A stretch of DNA of 29,923 nucleotides, from positions 1 through 29,923 of the forward strand of contig JBGSOG010000050.1 in the NCBI GenBank assembly GCA_041739225.1, in the 5' to 3' direction. The DNA is from BOKV01 sp041739225 (GTDB lineage: Bacteria; Pseudomonadota; Alphaproteobacteria; Rhizobiales; Rhizobiaceae). How positions within the stretch are numbered: position 1 is the stretch's first letter; each line of letters begins with the position of its first letter. Made by a program: the position numbers and the translations under genes. Below are positions 7,018 through 14,497 of the stretch, one piece after another. Under the pieces are notes generated by a model. That model did not search any database. It was not told the DNA's origin and saw nothing but the letters and a program-made list of their open reading frames with translations.

Positions 7018-7839
7018 GTGTTCATACCGTTGCACGACGCCAATGTGCTCAGGCACATCCGCATCCAGTATGTCACGCTGGCCTTGATCATCATCAATTG
7101 CCTGATCTGGGGACTGTTCGGAACCACGCTTCTGCTTTCGGAAAACACCGTCAAAGCGGCAATTTTCTCGTTCGGCTTTATTCCCGTGGTGGCTTCCGGT
7201 GCGCAGGAATTGCCCGCAGGTTTGCAATTGATACCGGCCTGGGCCAGCTATGTGAGCTATGCCTTTCTGCATGGTGATCTCATGCACCTGGCCGGCAACA
7301 TGCTGTTTGTCTGGGTATTTGGCGACAATGTTGAAGATGCCATGGGCCACCTCAAATATCTGGTTTTCTACCTGCTTTGCGCGGCTGCCGGGGCGGCAAT
7401 GCATGCGTTCATGCTGCCACAGTCCGAATCGCCGCTGATTGGTGCATCCGGCGCAGCAGCCGGCGTGATCAGCGCTTACCTGCTTTTGCATCCCAACGTC
7501 AAAATTTGGGTTCTGGCACTTGGCCGAATTCCTTTGCGGCTCTCCGCGCTTTGGGTCATCGGCGCCTGGATACTGTTCCAGGTGCTGAATTTCGCATTCA
7601 ATGGTGAGGATCAGGTCTCCTGGGCCGCCCATGTCGGTGGCATAGCAGCAGGTGCCGTTTTGCTGCCATTGTTCAAACGCCGCAATGTGGCTTGGTTTGA
7701 CCGCAAACCAGTGGATGAAGTTTTACCGCCAGTTCCACCGCCCGCTGTTGCTGAAGAAGGATATCCGCTTCCTGGCCAGCCAAGGGTCGAGACGGTGGAG
7801 CCTTCTCCCTGGGGGAGGCAGGAGCGTGACAGACGGTGA
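7018..7839 (+). CDS. Rhomboid family intramembrane serine protease
   Basis: A 273-aa polytopic membrane protein. The rhomboid catalytic dyad is visible as S144 in GASGA and H205 in AAHVGG, with the conserved asparagine N94 in HLAGNML of the HxxxN helix. The N-terminus FIPLHDANVLRHI is typical of alphaproteobacterial rhomboids and supports the GTG start, which has an AAGGAAGGG ribosome site about 11 bases upstream. After the last helix there is a proline-rich cytoplasmic tail of about 50 residues with no recognised domain. It follows the adenosyltransferase by 45 bp on the same strand. The substrates are unknown. Confidence 0.91.
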   Translation: MFIPLHDANVLRHIRIQYVTLALIIINCLIWGLFGTTLLLSENTVKAAIFSFGFIPVVASGAQELPAGLQLIPAWASYVSYAFLHGDLMHLAGNMLFVWVFGDNVEDAMGHLKYLVFYLLCAAAGAAMHAFMLPQSESPLIGASGAAAGVISAYLLLHPNVKIWVLALGRIPLRLSALWVIGAWILFQVLNFAFNGEDQVSWAAHVGGIAAGAVLLPLFKRRNVAWFDRKPVDEVLPPVPPPAVAEEGYPLPGQPRVETVEPSPWGRQERDRR

Positions 7840-7874
7840 CGGGTGGCATGCTGCCGCAGGATGCCCGGTACAAT

Positions 7875-7892
7875 ATTGACGTAAACGTCAAT
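7875..7892. promoter_or_regulatory. Perfect palindromic operator-like site before etfBA
   Basis: ATTGACGTAAACGTCAAT is a perfect 8-bp inverted repeat around two bases, 92 bp upstream of the etfB start. The TTGACG half could double as a -35 element. Palindromes with ACGT half-site cores upstream of fatty-acid and branched-chain-acid catabolic genes have been reported for MerR-family regulators of the LiuR type. Assigning this site to such a regulator is my inference from memory of that motif. Confidence 0.6.
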
Positions 7893-7983
7893 TGCCGGTA
7901 GTTGCGACGCCATTGGAGATGCACGTTGCGAACCAGGTTCGCCAGCGGTATTTGAATGCAGGTTTTGGTTGAAAGGGTGCCAG

Positions 7984-8733
7984 ATGAAAATTATCGTCCC
8001 GGTCAAGCGTGTGGTTGACTACAACGTCAAGATCCGCGTCAAGCAGGATGGTTCCGGCGTGGAACTTGCAAACGTCAAGATGTCGATGAACCCGTTCGAC
8101 GAAATCGCGATCGAGGAAGCGCTGCGACAGAAGGAAGCTGGCAAGGCCACCGAGGTCATTGCGGTATCCATCGGAACCCAGCAGTCGCAGGAAACCATCC
8201 GTACCGCCCTTGCAATGGGTGCAGACCGAGGGATCCTTGTAAAGTGTGACAGCATTGTAGAGCCGCTCGCAGTCGCCAAAATCCTCAAGGGTGTGATTGA
8301 TGCCGAGCAGCCTGGCCTGGTGATCGTCGGAAAGCAGGCAATCGACGATGATGCCAACCAGACCGGCCAGATGCTTGCGGCCTTGCTGGGCTGGAGTCAG
8401 GCAACTTTCGCATCGAAGCTCGAAATCAACGGCGACACAGCCAGGGTAACCCGTGAAGTTGACGGTGGCCTGCAGGTTGTTGATTGCAAGATGCCGGTTA
8501 TTGTAACCACCGACCTTCGCCTCAACGAACCACGCTATGCTTCGCTGCCAAACATCATGAAGGCCAAGAAAAAGCCGCTGGATGAGAAAACGCCTGCCGA
8601 TTATGGCGTCGATGTCGCGCCACGCCTCAAGGTTCTCAAGACCGTCGAGCCGGCCAGCCGCAAGGCAGGTGTCAAGGTCAAGTCGGTCGCAGAACTGGTC
8701 GACAAATTGAAAAACGAAGCCGGCGTCCTCTGA
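7984..8733 (+). CDS. etfB: Electron transfer flavoprotein subunit beta
   Basis: A 249-aa ETF beta subunit. With EtfA it forms the FAD/AMP heterodimer that takes electrons from acyl-CoA and related dehydrogenases and passes them to ETF:quinone oxidoreductase. Landmarks are the N-terminal VPVKRVVDYNVKI, the NPFDEIAIEEALR segment (about 41-53), and the AMP-binding region with GKQAIDDDANQTGQMLA (about 119-135). The DLRLNEPRYASLPNIMKAKKK stretch beginning near residue 174 is the recognition loop region. A GAAAGGG ribosome site precedes the ATG. etfA follows after 22 bp, and the palindrome at 7875-7892 probably regulates the operon. Confidence 0.97.
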   Translation: MKIIVPVKRVVDYNVKIRVKQDGSGVELANVKMSMNPFDEIAIEEALRQKEAGKATEVIAVSIGTQQSQETIRTALAMGADRGILVKCDSIVEPLAVAKILKGVIDAEQPGLVIVGKQAIDDDANQTGQMLAALLGWSQATFASKLEINGDTARVTREVDGGLQVVDCKMPVIVTTDLRLNEPRYASLPNIMKAKKKPLDEKTPADYGVDVAPRLKVLKTVEPASRKAGVKVKSVAELVDKLKNEAGVL

Positions 8734-8755
8734 CGGTCTGCAAAGGAACTGAAAA

Positions 8756-9688
8756 ATGGCAATTCTTCTTCTCGCCGATCACGACAACAAGACCCTGTCT
8801 GACCAGACCGCCAAGGCATTGAGCGCCACTTCCAGGATGGGCGCCGATGTTCATGTTCTGGTTGCCGGCAAGGGCTGCAAGCCGGTGGCCGATGCAGCGG
8901 CAAAGCTTTCGGGCGTTACAAAGGTTTTGCTGGTGGATAGCGCCGAATACGAACATGCGCTGGCCGAACCGCTTGCAGCGCTGCTTGTCAAGCTGGCCGC
9001 TGCCTATGACACGCTCGTGGCTGCTGCCACTTCGACCGGGAAGAACGTCATGCCGCGCGTTGCGGCACTGCTTGACGTCATGCAGGTTTCGGATGTCATT
9101 GTTGTACACGGCCCTGATACTTTTGACCGCCCGATCTATGCCGGCAACGCGATCCAGACGGTACAGGCCACGGACGCCAAAAAAGTCATCACCGTGCGTA
9201 CCGCAGGTTTCCAGGCGGCAGGTGATGGTGGGTCTGCAAGTGTCGAGACCATTGGCGGGGCTGGCGACGCAGGTTTGACAAAGTTCATTGAGGCGGCACT
9301 GCAAAAAAGCGACCGCCCGGAACTGACGTCTGCAAAAATCATCATTTCCGGCGGGCGGGCGCTGGGTTCGCGCGAACGCTTCATGGAAGTGGTGTTGCCG
9401 GTCGCCGACAAGCTCAATGCTGCGGTGGGGGCATCGCGCGCTGCCGTGGACGCAGGTTACGCACCCAACGACTGGCAAGTTGGCCAAACCGGCAAGGTGG
9501 TTGCTCCCGATTTGTACATCGCTTGCGGCATTTCCGGCGCCATCCAGCATCTGGCAGGCATGAAAGATTCCAAGGTAATCGTGGCGATCAACAAGGACGA
9601 GGAAGCGCCTATTTTTCAGGTTGCCGACTACGGCCTCGTGGCCGATCTGTTCGAAGCACTGCCGCAACTGGAAAAAGCATTGGATTGA
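8756..9688 (+). CDS. etfA: Electron transfer flavoprotein subunit alpha
   Basis: A 310-aa ETF alpha subunit, the FAD-binding partner of EtfB. The N-terminal domain starts ILLLADHDNKTL. The C-terminal FAD domain carries SGGRALGSRERF (about 198-209), GASRAAVDAGYAPND (about 225-239), the GQTGKVVAPDLYIACGISGA segment (about 243-262) and the AINKDEEAPIF stretch (about 280-290), all hallmark ETF-alpha sequences. An AAAGGAAC ribosome site precedes the ATG. It is the second gene of etfB-etfA-hbd, and a 69-bp gap separates it from hbd. A 367-codon antisense frame over this gene is a shadow. Confidence 0.97.
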   Translation: MAILLLADHDNKTLSDQTAKALSATSRMGADVHVLVAGKGCKPVADAAAKLSGVTKVLLVDSAEYEHALAEPLAALLVKLAAAYDTLVAAATSTGKNVMPRVAALLDVMQVSDVIVVHGPDTFDRPIYAGNAIQTVQATDAKKVITVRTAGFQAAGDGGSASVETIGGAGDAGLTKFIEAALQKSDRPELTSAKIIISGGRALGSRERFMEVVLPVADKLNAAVGASRAAVDAGYAPNDWQVGQTGKVVAPDLYIACGISGAIQHLAGMKDSKVIVAINKDEEAPIFQVADYGLVADLFEALPQLEKALD

Positions 9689-9757
9689 GCCCCGATCTGC
9701 ACCATACTGTTGGCCATCGGTCAGTTTTTGGGGCCGCAAGCTTGATCGGGAATTTTC

Positions 9758-10654
9758 ATGACTGACGGCGCAATTCAACAAGACATCAAACGGGTTGGCA
9801 TCATCGGCGCAGGCCAGATGGGCGGTGGCATAGCCTATGTCTGTGCCCTGTCGGGCTATGATGTGCTGATGAACGACCTCTCGATGGAAAATGTCGAGTC
9901 GCGCCTTGCCACGATCAACGGCAATTTCGCCCGCCAGGTTGCCAGCGGCAAGATGACGGAAGAAGAGCGCGCCCGGGCCGTGGACCGGCTTGGACCGGCC
10001 AAAACGCTGGAAGATCTGGCAAGCTGTGATCTGGTAATCGAGGCAGCTTCCGAAAATGAGGCCATCAAGCGCCAGATCTATGCCAGCCTTTGCCCGTTGC
10101 TGAACCCGGAAGCGCTGATCAGCACGAACACTTCATCAATCTCGATCACGCGGCTGGCGTCATCCACCGACCGCCCGGAGCGGTTCATCGGCATTCATTT
10201 CATGAATCCGGTTCCAAAAATGAAGCTGGTCGAATTGGTTCGCGGCATCGTAACCGAGGACAAGACCTTCGAGATGGCGCGCCGTTTCGTGACCTCGCTC
10301 GACAAGGTGGTGGCAGTTTCCGAAGACTTCCCGGCCTTCATGGTCAACCGCATATTGCTGCCGATGATCAACGAAGCTATTTACACGCTGTACGAGGGCG
10401 TTGGCAGCGTAGACGGCATCGACACCGCCATGCGACTGGGTGCAAACCACCCGATGGGACCGCTTCAACTGGCTGACTTTATTGGACTCGATACCTGCCT
10501 GTCGATCATGCAGGTGCTGCATGACGGCCTGTCCGACAGCAAGTACCGGCCCTGCCCGCTGCTGGTGAAATATGTTGAAGCGGGCTGGCTGGGTCGCAAG
10601 GCCGGTCGCGGTTTTTACGATTATCGCAGCGGTGAGCCTGTTCCGACGCGCTGA
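9758..10654 (+). CDS. 3-hydroxybutyryl-CoA dehydrogenase
   Basis: A 298-aa NAD(P)-dependent dehydrogenase that interconverts acetoacetyl-CoA and 3-hydroxybutyryl-CoA. The Rossmann motif GIIGAGQMGGGIA is at 14-26. The substrate and catalytic segments NTSSISIT (about 127-134) and HFMNPVPKMKLVE (about 147-159) contain the catalytic histidine. The C-terminal all-helical dimerisation domain ends GRKAGRGFYDY. The length matches the single-domain Hbd/PaaH class rather than the fused FadB class. Downstream of etfBA it suits beta-oxidation or butanoate metabolism, and its stereochemistry (S) would be opposite to that of the phbB reductase near the window end. Confidence 0.94.
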   Translation: MTDGAIQQDIKRVGIIGAGQMGGGIAYVCALSGYDVLMNDLSMENVESRLATINGNFARQVASGKMTEEERARAVDRLGPAKTLEDLASCDLVIEAASENEAIKRQIYASLCPLLNPEALISTNTSSISITRLASSTDRPERFIGIHFMNPVPKMKLVELVRGIVTEDKTFEMARRFVTSLDKVVAVSEDFPAFMVNRILLPMINEAIYTLYEGVGSVDGIDTAMRLGANHPMGPLQLADFIGLDTCLSIMQVLHDGLSDSKYRPCPLLVKYVEAGWLGRKAGRGFYDYRSGEPVPTR

Positions 10655-10670
10655 TTGACTTTGCAGCCCG

Positions 10671-11309
10671 TTATGGCCGGACAATTGAAACGGCTTTTTT
10701 CACCAACGCTTTGGCCTCGTCACTGTTCCAGTCCGCCGGACCGTTGAGCGTGCCGATCACACATCCGTCTCGGCCCACCAACAGCGTCGTCGGCATGCCG
10801 AAGGCCAGGCTGCGCTTTTTCAATTCGTTGAATGGCGTCATTTTGCCGTCGTGAAAAAACGGAAGTGCGGCAAGAGCGTTGTCATCATAGAATTTCTTCG
10901 GCTTTTCAGCGGTGCCAAGATCAATGCTGACGGGTACCACCTCAAACTGCGGGCCGCCCAGACCTTCCTGCAATGCCTTGAGGGCCGGCATTTCTTCACG
11001 GCAAGGTGCGCACCAGGTTGCCCAAAGGTTGAGCAGCACCACCTTGTCCTTCCATTCCGCCAGGGTGCGTCGCTTCCCGCTGGCATCATCAAACGACAGC
11101 GCCGCAATTTGCTCCTGCCGTTCGGTAAATGAAAACGCCGCGATGGCACCAGTGTTCAGCCCTGCCAGTTCCCTTGCAACGCCGGGCGAAGAAGGGCATG
11201 CAGCCTCGACATTGCCAGAACCTTTGCCAATACCGTATATGCCTGCGGCTACGGCGATCACGATGGCTGCGGCCACAACCGCAATGCTGACAATGGCAGT
11301 TCTTTTCAA
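10671..11309 (-). CDS. tlpA: TlpA-type membrane-anchored thioredoxin-like protein
   Basis: A 212-aa thiol:disulfide reductant facing the periplasm; in Bradyrhizobium TlpA serves cytochrome oxidase maturation. An N-terminal anchor helix spans about 5-25. The active site WCAPC has C100/C103, and the cis-proline is P173 in GMPTT. C38 and C183 are placed like the extra structural disulfide of TlpA. I chose a TTG at 11309 because GGGAGG lies 7 bases upstream and the signal-anchor begins at once; the longer frame would run through argH. It faces argH with only 24 bp between starts and is convergent with hbd. Confidence 0.9.
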   Translation of the reverse strand: MKRTAIVSIAVVAAAIVIAVAAGIYGIGKGSGNVEAACPSSPGVARELAGLNTGAIAAFSFTERQEQIAALSFDDASGKRRTLAEWKDKVVLLNLWATWCAPCREEMPALKALQEGLGGPQFEVVPVSIDLGTAEKPKKFYDDNALAALPFFHDGKMTPFNELKKRSLAFGMPTTLLVGRDGCVIGTLNGPADWNSDEAKALVKKAVSIVRP

Positions 11310-11316
11310 AACACAG

Positions 11317-11328
11317 CCTCCCGGAGGG
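11317..11328. promoter_or_regulatory. Back-to-back ribosome sites of tlpA and argH
   Basis: The 12 bases CCTCCCGGAGGG contain GGAGGG for argH (plus strand, ATG at 11334) and, on the other strand, GGGAGG for tlpA (minus strand, TTG at 11309). CCTCC and GGAGG are inverted around a single C. The two start codons are only 24 bp apart, so the promoter of each gene must lie inside the coding region of the other. Confidence 0.7.
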
Positions 11329-11333
11329 AAAAC

Positions 11334-12758
11334 ATGGACAACGAAACCCCCGGAACATCCAAGGGCAACAAGATGTGGGGCGGGCGCTTCACTTCCGGCC
11401 CCGACGCAATCATGGAATCCATCAATGCTTCCATCGATTTCGACCGCAAACTCTACGCCGAAGACATTGAAGGCTCGAAGGCGCATGCGGCCATGCTCGC
11501 ATGTCAAAAGATCATTACCCAAGACGATGCAACAAATATAGACGCCGGTCTCAACACGATTCTGTCAGAAATCGAAAGCGGCCGGTTCCAGTTCCAGACC
11601 CGGCTCGAAGACATCCACATGAACATCGAATCGCGGCTGGCCGAACTGATCGGCCCTGCTGCCGGACGGCTGCACACCGCCCGCTCGCGCAACGACCAGG
11701 TTGCCGTGGATTTTCGCCTTTGGGTCAAGCGCACCGCCCTCAACACGCATGCACTGCTCGGCAATTTGATGCTGGCATTCCTCGACAAGGCGCAAGCGCA
11801 CAGCGCAACCGTCATGCCCGGGTTTACCCATCTGCAAACTGCCCAGCCAGTGACCTTCGGCCATCACTGCATGGCCTATGTGGAAATGATCTCCCGCGAC
11901 CGCTCCCGGTTCGAGGACGCGGTTCGCAGAATGGACGAGTGCCCGCTGGGTGCCGCAGCCCTTGCCGGCACCTCCTTTCCGCTGGACAGGCACATGACGG
12001 CTGCGGCGCTCGGGTTTCGCGAACCGACCCGCAATTCGCTCGATTCGGTCTCCGACCGTGACTTTGCACTGGATTTCCTCAGTGCCGCTTCAATCTGCGC
12101 CACGCATCTGTCGCGGCTGGCCGAAGAGATTGTCATCTGGTCAACGCCGCAGTTCGGTTTTGTCCGGCTGTCTGACCGGTTTTCGACCGGATCATCAATC
12201 ATGCCGCAAAAGCGCAACCCGGATGCCGCTGAACTGGTTCGGGCAAAGACCGGGCGCATCAATGGCTCTCTGCTGGCATTGCTGACCGTGATGAAGGGTC
12301 TGCCGCTGACCTATTCCAAGGACATGCAGGAGGACAAGGAAGCCGTGTTTGACGCTGCGCAAAGCCTTGAATTGTGCATTCTCGCCATGACCGGCATGGT
12401 CGCCGACCTGACAGTCAACGCAGCGAAAATGGCGGCAGCGGCAGGTTCGGGCTATTCCATCGCCACCGACCTTGCCGACTGGCTGGTACGGGAGGCCGGC
12501 TTGCCGTTCCGCGAGGCCCACCACGTGACCGGCAGGGCAGTGGCCCTCGCCGAGCAAAAGCAATGCGGCCTTGAAGCTTTGTCGCTTGCCGACCTGCAAT
12601 CCATTGATTCCCGCATCAGGCAAGAGGTCTTTTCAGTTCTGTCGGTCGAAAAGTCAGTCGAAAGCCGGACCAGTTTTGGCGGAACAGCACCGCTCAATGT
12701 GGCTGCGCAAGCTGCCTGGTGGCGCAAAAAACTGGCAGAAGAAAACACTTTGGCTTGA
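11334..12758 (+). CDS. argH: Argininosuccinate lyase
   Basis: A 474-aa enzyme of the fumarase/aspartase superfamily that splits argininosuccinate into arginine and fumarate, the last step of arginine synthesis. The family signature GSSIMPQKRNPD is at about residues 285-296 and contains the flexible catalytic serine loop. The N-terminal KMWGGRF and the HTARSRNDQVA block (about 111-121) are also diagnostic. The length is standard. A GGAGGG ribosome site lies 5 bases before the ATG. lptM and lysA follow on the same strand. Confidence 0.97.
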   Translation: MDNETPGTSKGNKMWGGRFTSGPDAIMESINASIDFDRKLYAEDIEGSKAHAAMLACQKIITQDDATNIDAGLNTILSEIESGRFQFQTRLEDIHMNIESRLAELIGPAAGRLHTARSRNDQVAVDFRLWVKRTALNTHALLGNLMLAFLDKAQAHSATVMPGFTHLQTAQPVTFGHHCMAYVEMISRDRSRFEDAVRRMDECPLGAAALAGTSFPLDRHMTAAALGFREPTRNSLDSVSDRDFALDFLSAASICATHLSRLAEEIVIWSTPQFGFVRLSDRFSTGSSIMPQKRNPDAAELVRAKTGRINGSLLALLTVMKGLPLTYSKDMQEDKEAVFDAAQSLELCILAMTGMVADLTVNAAKMAAAAGSGYSIATDLADWLVREAGLPFREAHHVTGRAVALAEQKQCGLEALSLADLQSIDSRIRQEVFSVLSVEKSVESRTSFGGTAPLNVAAQAAWWRKKLAEENTLA

Positions 12759-12847
12759 TATCGGGATCACGCGGCGTTTGACTTTCTCAGGCGCTTGTCG
12801 AATAACCACGCTTGGCTTGAAGTCAGCTTTTCAACAGGGGTGGATCC

Positions 12848-13069
12848 TTGCAGGACCGGTCCGGCATATTTCGATCAAAACCCGTCGCGGGTCTGGTCCT
12901 CGTTCTGGCAACTGCGCTGGCGCTGGGTGCCTGCGGGCGGCGTGGCGACCCCATTGCGCCATCAGCGGCAGCGGTACTTGCCACGGACGAACAGGGACAA
13001 GTTGTCAAACAACAACCCGCATCGCCCGTTGCTGACCGACCGTTCATCCTTGACGGTCTCATCCAGTAG
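12848..13069 (+). CDS. lptM: LptM-like small lipoprotein
   Basis: A 73-aa lipoprotein. The signal peptide ends in the lipobox LGAC with the lipidated cysteine at C29, followed by GRRGDPIAP, which matches the CGRKGDP-type start of LptM/YifL proteins that assist LptD assembly in enterobacteria. The start is a TTG with an AGGGGTGG ribosome site close upstream; no ATG fits the signal peptide. It sits between argH and lysA, the usual place for this gene in alphaproteobacteria. The tail after residue 40 is low-complexity and has no recognised domain. The symbol rests on family resemblance. Confidence 0.82.
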   Translation: MQDRSGIFRSKPVAGLVLVLATALALGACGRRGDPIAPSAAAVLATDEQGQVVKQQPASPVADRPFILDGLIQ

Positions 13070-13106
13070 CCAATTCAACGTCCAACACCATTTCGGATGC
13101 GCAGCC

Positions 13107-14378
13107 GTGAACCATTTTGAGTACCGCGACGGCCTTTTGCATGCCGAAGATGTTTCAATCGCCGACATTGCGCGAGAAGTGGGAACTCCGTTCTACTGCT
13201 ATTCCACCGCGACGCTGGAGCGGCACTACCGGGTTTTCTCCTCGGCTTTTGACGATATCGACGCACTGGTTTGCTACGCGCTGAAGGCCAATTCCAACCA
13301 GTCGGTAATCGCAACGCTGGCGAAGTTGGGTTCTGGTGCCGACGTGGTTTCTGCCGGTGAATTGCAGCGCGCACTGGCCGCGGGCATACCACCGCACAAA
13401 ATCATGTTTTCAGGGGTTGGCAAGACGCAAGCAGAACTGGATGCGGGCCTTTCCGCCGGCATCCTTTGCTTCAACGTGGAATCTGTTCCCGAACTTCACG
13501 CATTGTCGCAACGTGCAACAGATCGCAATGTTGAGGCGAGAATTTCACTGCGCATCAACCCGGATGTTGATGCCGGGACCCATGCCAAAATCTCCACCGG
13601 CAAGAAAGACGACAAATTCGGAATTCCCTGGGCGCAGGCAGAATCTGTTTATGCGATTGCCGCGAAACTTCCAAATATCCGGGTCACCGGAATAGACATG
13701 CATATCGGCAGCCAGATTACCGAACTGGAACCGTTTGACCGGGCATTTGCCAAGCTGGAGGGCCTTGTTCGGCAATTGCGCACACAAGGCCATTCAATCG
13801 AGCACGTCGACCTTGGTGGAGGCCTTGGCATCCCCTACCGCCTCGACAACATGCCACCGCCCGAGCCCGGCGCCTATGCCGATGTCGTCAAGAAACATGT
13901 GCGGGCGCTGGATTGCCAGGTTATTTTCGAGCCGGGGCGTCTGATCTGCGGCAATGCCGGGGTGTTGGTCGGGCAGGTCATCTATGTCAAGCAAACCGGC
14001 GAGAGAACCTTTGTCATCGGCGACACCGCCATGAACGACCTTGTGAGGCCCACTCTTTACGATGCGTGGCACGAGATCATCCCGGTCGTCCAGCCGGGCA
14101 GCCAAACACCCTGGATCAAGGCCGATCTGGTTGGCCCGGTTTGTGAATCGGGCGATTTCATTGCGCTGGACCGCAAGATGCCGCAAATGGCTCAGGGTGA
14201 TTTTTATGCCATAGGCACTGCAGGTGCGTACGGCGCGGTGCAGGCCGGGACCTATAACACCAGGCCGCTGGTTCCCGAAGTGCTGGTTAATGGCGGGCAA
14301 TACCATGTGGTGCGCCCTCGCATGTCGGTGGAAGAAATCATCGGTCTCGACCGGCTGCCGCCTTGGCTTCAGGACTGA
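13107..14378 (+). CDS. lysA: Diaminopimelate decarboxylase
   Basis: A 423-aa PLP enzyme that decarboxylates meso-diaminopimelate to lysine. The PLP lysine is K60 in CYALKANSN. Further landmarks are HIGSQ (about 197), the glycine-rich DLGGGLGIPY (about 235-244), EPGRLICGNAG (about 275), and the substrate cysteine in CESGD (about 345). I chose the GTG at 13107 because homologues start with NHFxYRDGxLHAE. The longer frame from 12795 runs through lptM in another frame and is wrong. The lptM stop lies 37 bp upstream, so argH-lptM-lysA probably form one transcript. Confidence 0.96.
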   Translation: MNHFEYRDGLLHAEDVSIADIAREVGTPFYCYSTATLERHYRVFSSAFDDIDALVCYALKANSNQSVIATLAKLGSGADVVSAGELQRALAAGIPPHKIMFSGVGKTQAELDAGLSAGILCFNVESVPELHALSQRATDRNVEARISLRINPDVDAGTHAKISTGKKDDKFGIPWAQAESVYAIAAKLPNIRVTGIDMHIGSQITELEPFDRAFAKLEGLVRQLRTQGHSIEHVDLGGGLGIPYRLDNMPPPEPGAYADVVKKHVRALDCQVIFEPGRLICGNAGVLVGQVIYVKQTGERTFVIGDTAMNDLVRPTLYDAWHEIIPVVQPGSQTPWIKADLVGPVCESGDFIALDRKMPQMAQGDFYAIGTAGAYGAVQAGTYNTRPLVPEVLVNGGQYHVVRPRMSVEEIIGLDRLPPWLQD

Positions 14379-14497
14379 ACTCCCGGCCTTGCGCGTTCAC
14401 TTTTAAGCCAGCATTTGAAGCAAGCCCTCGAAATCGCCAATTTGTGTGCTAGCTTTTGGGTTCCGGGGCGACCGGCAGCAATTGGCAAAGAGGCCGA

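Noticed and set aside
8678..9781. 367-codon minus-strand frame antisense to etfA and etfB end
   Set aside because: It is the shadow of a strongly coding GC-rich gene with clear ETF-alpha motifs; the antisense product is Cys/His/Arg-rich without family resemblance.
11310..11522. N-terminal extension of tlpA
   Set aside because: It is antisense to argH and would bury the signal-anchor; the TTG at 11309 has a strong ribosome site.
12795..13106. N-terminal extension of lysA
   Set aside because: This part overlaps lptM in another frame, has no homology to diaminopimelate decarboxylases, and the GTG at 13107 gives the expected start.
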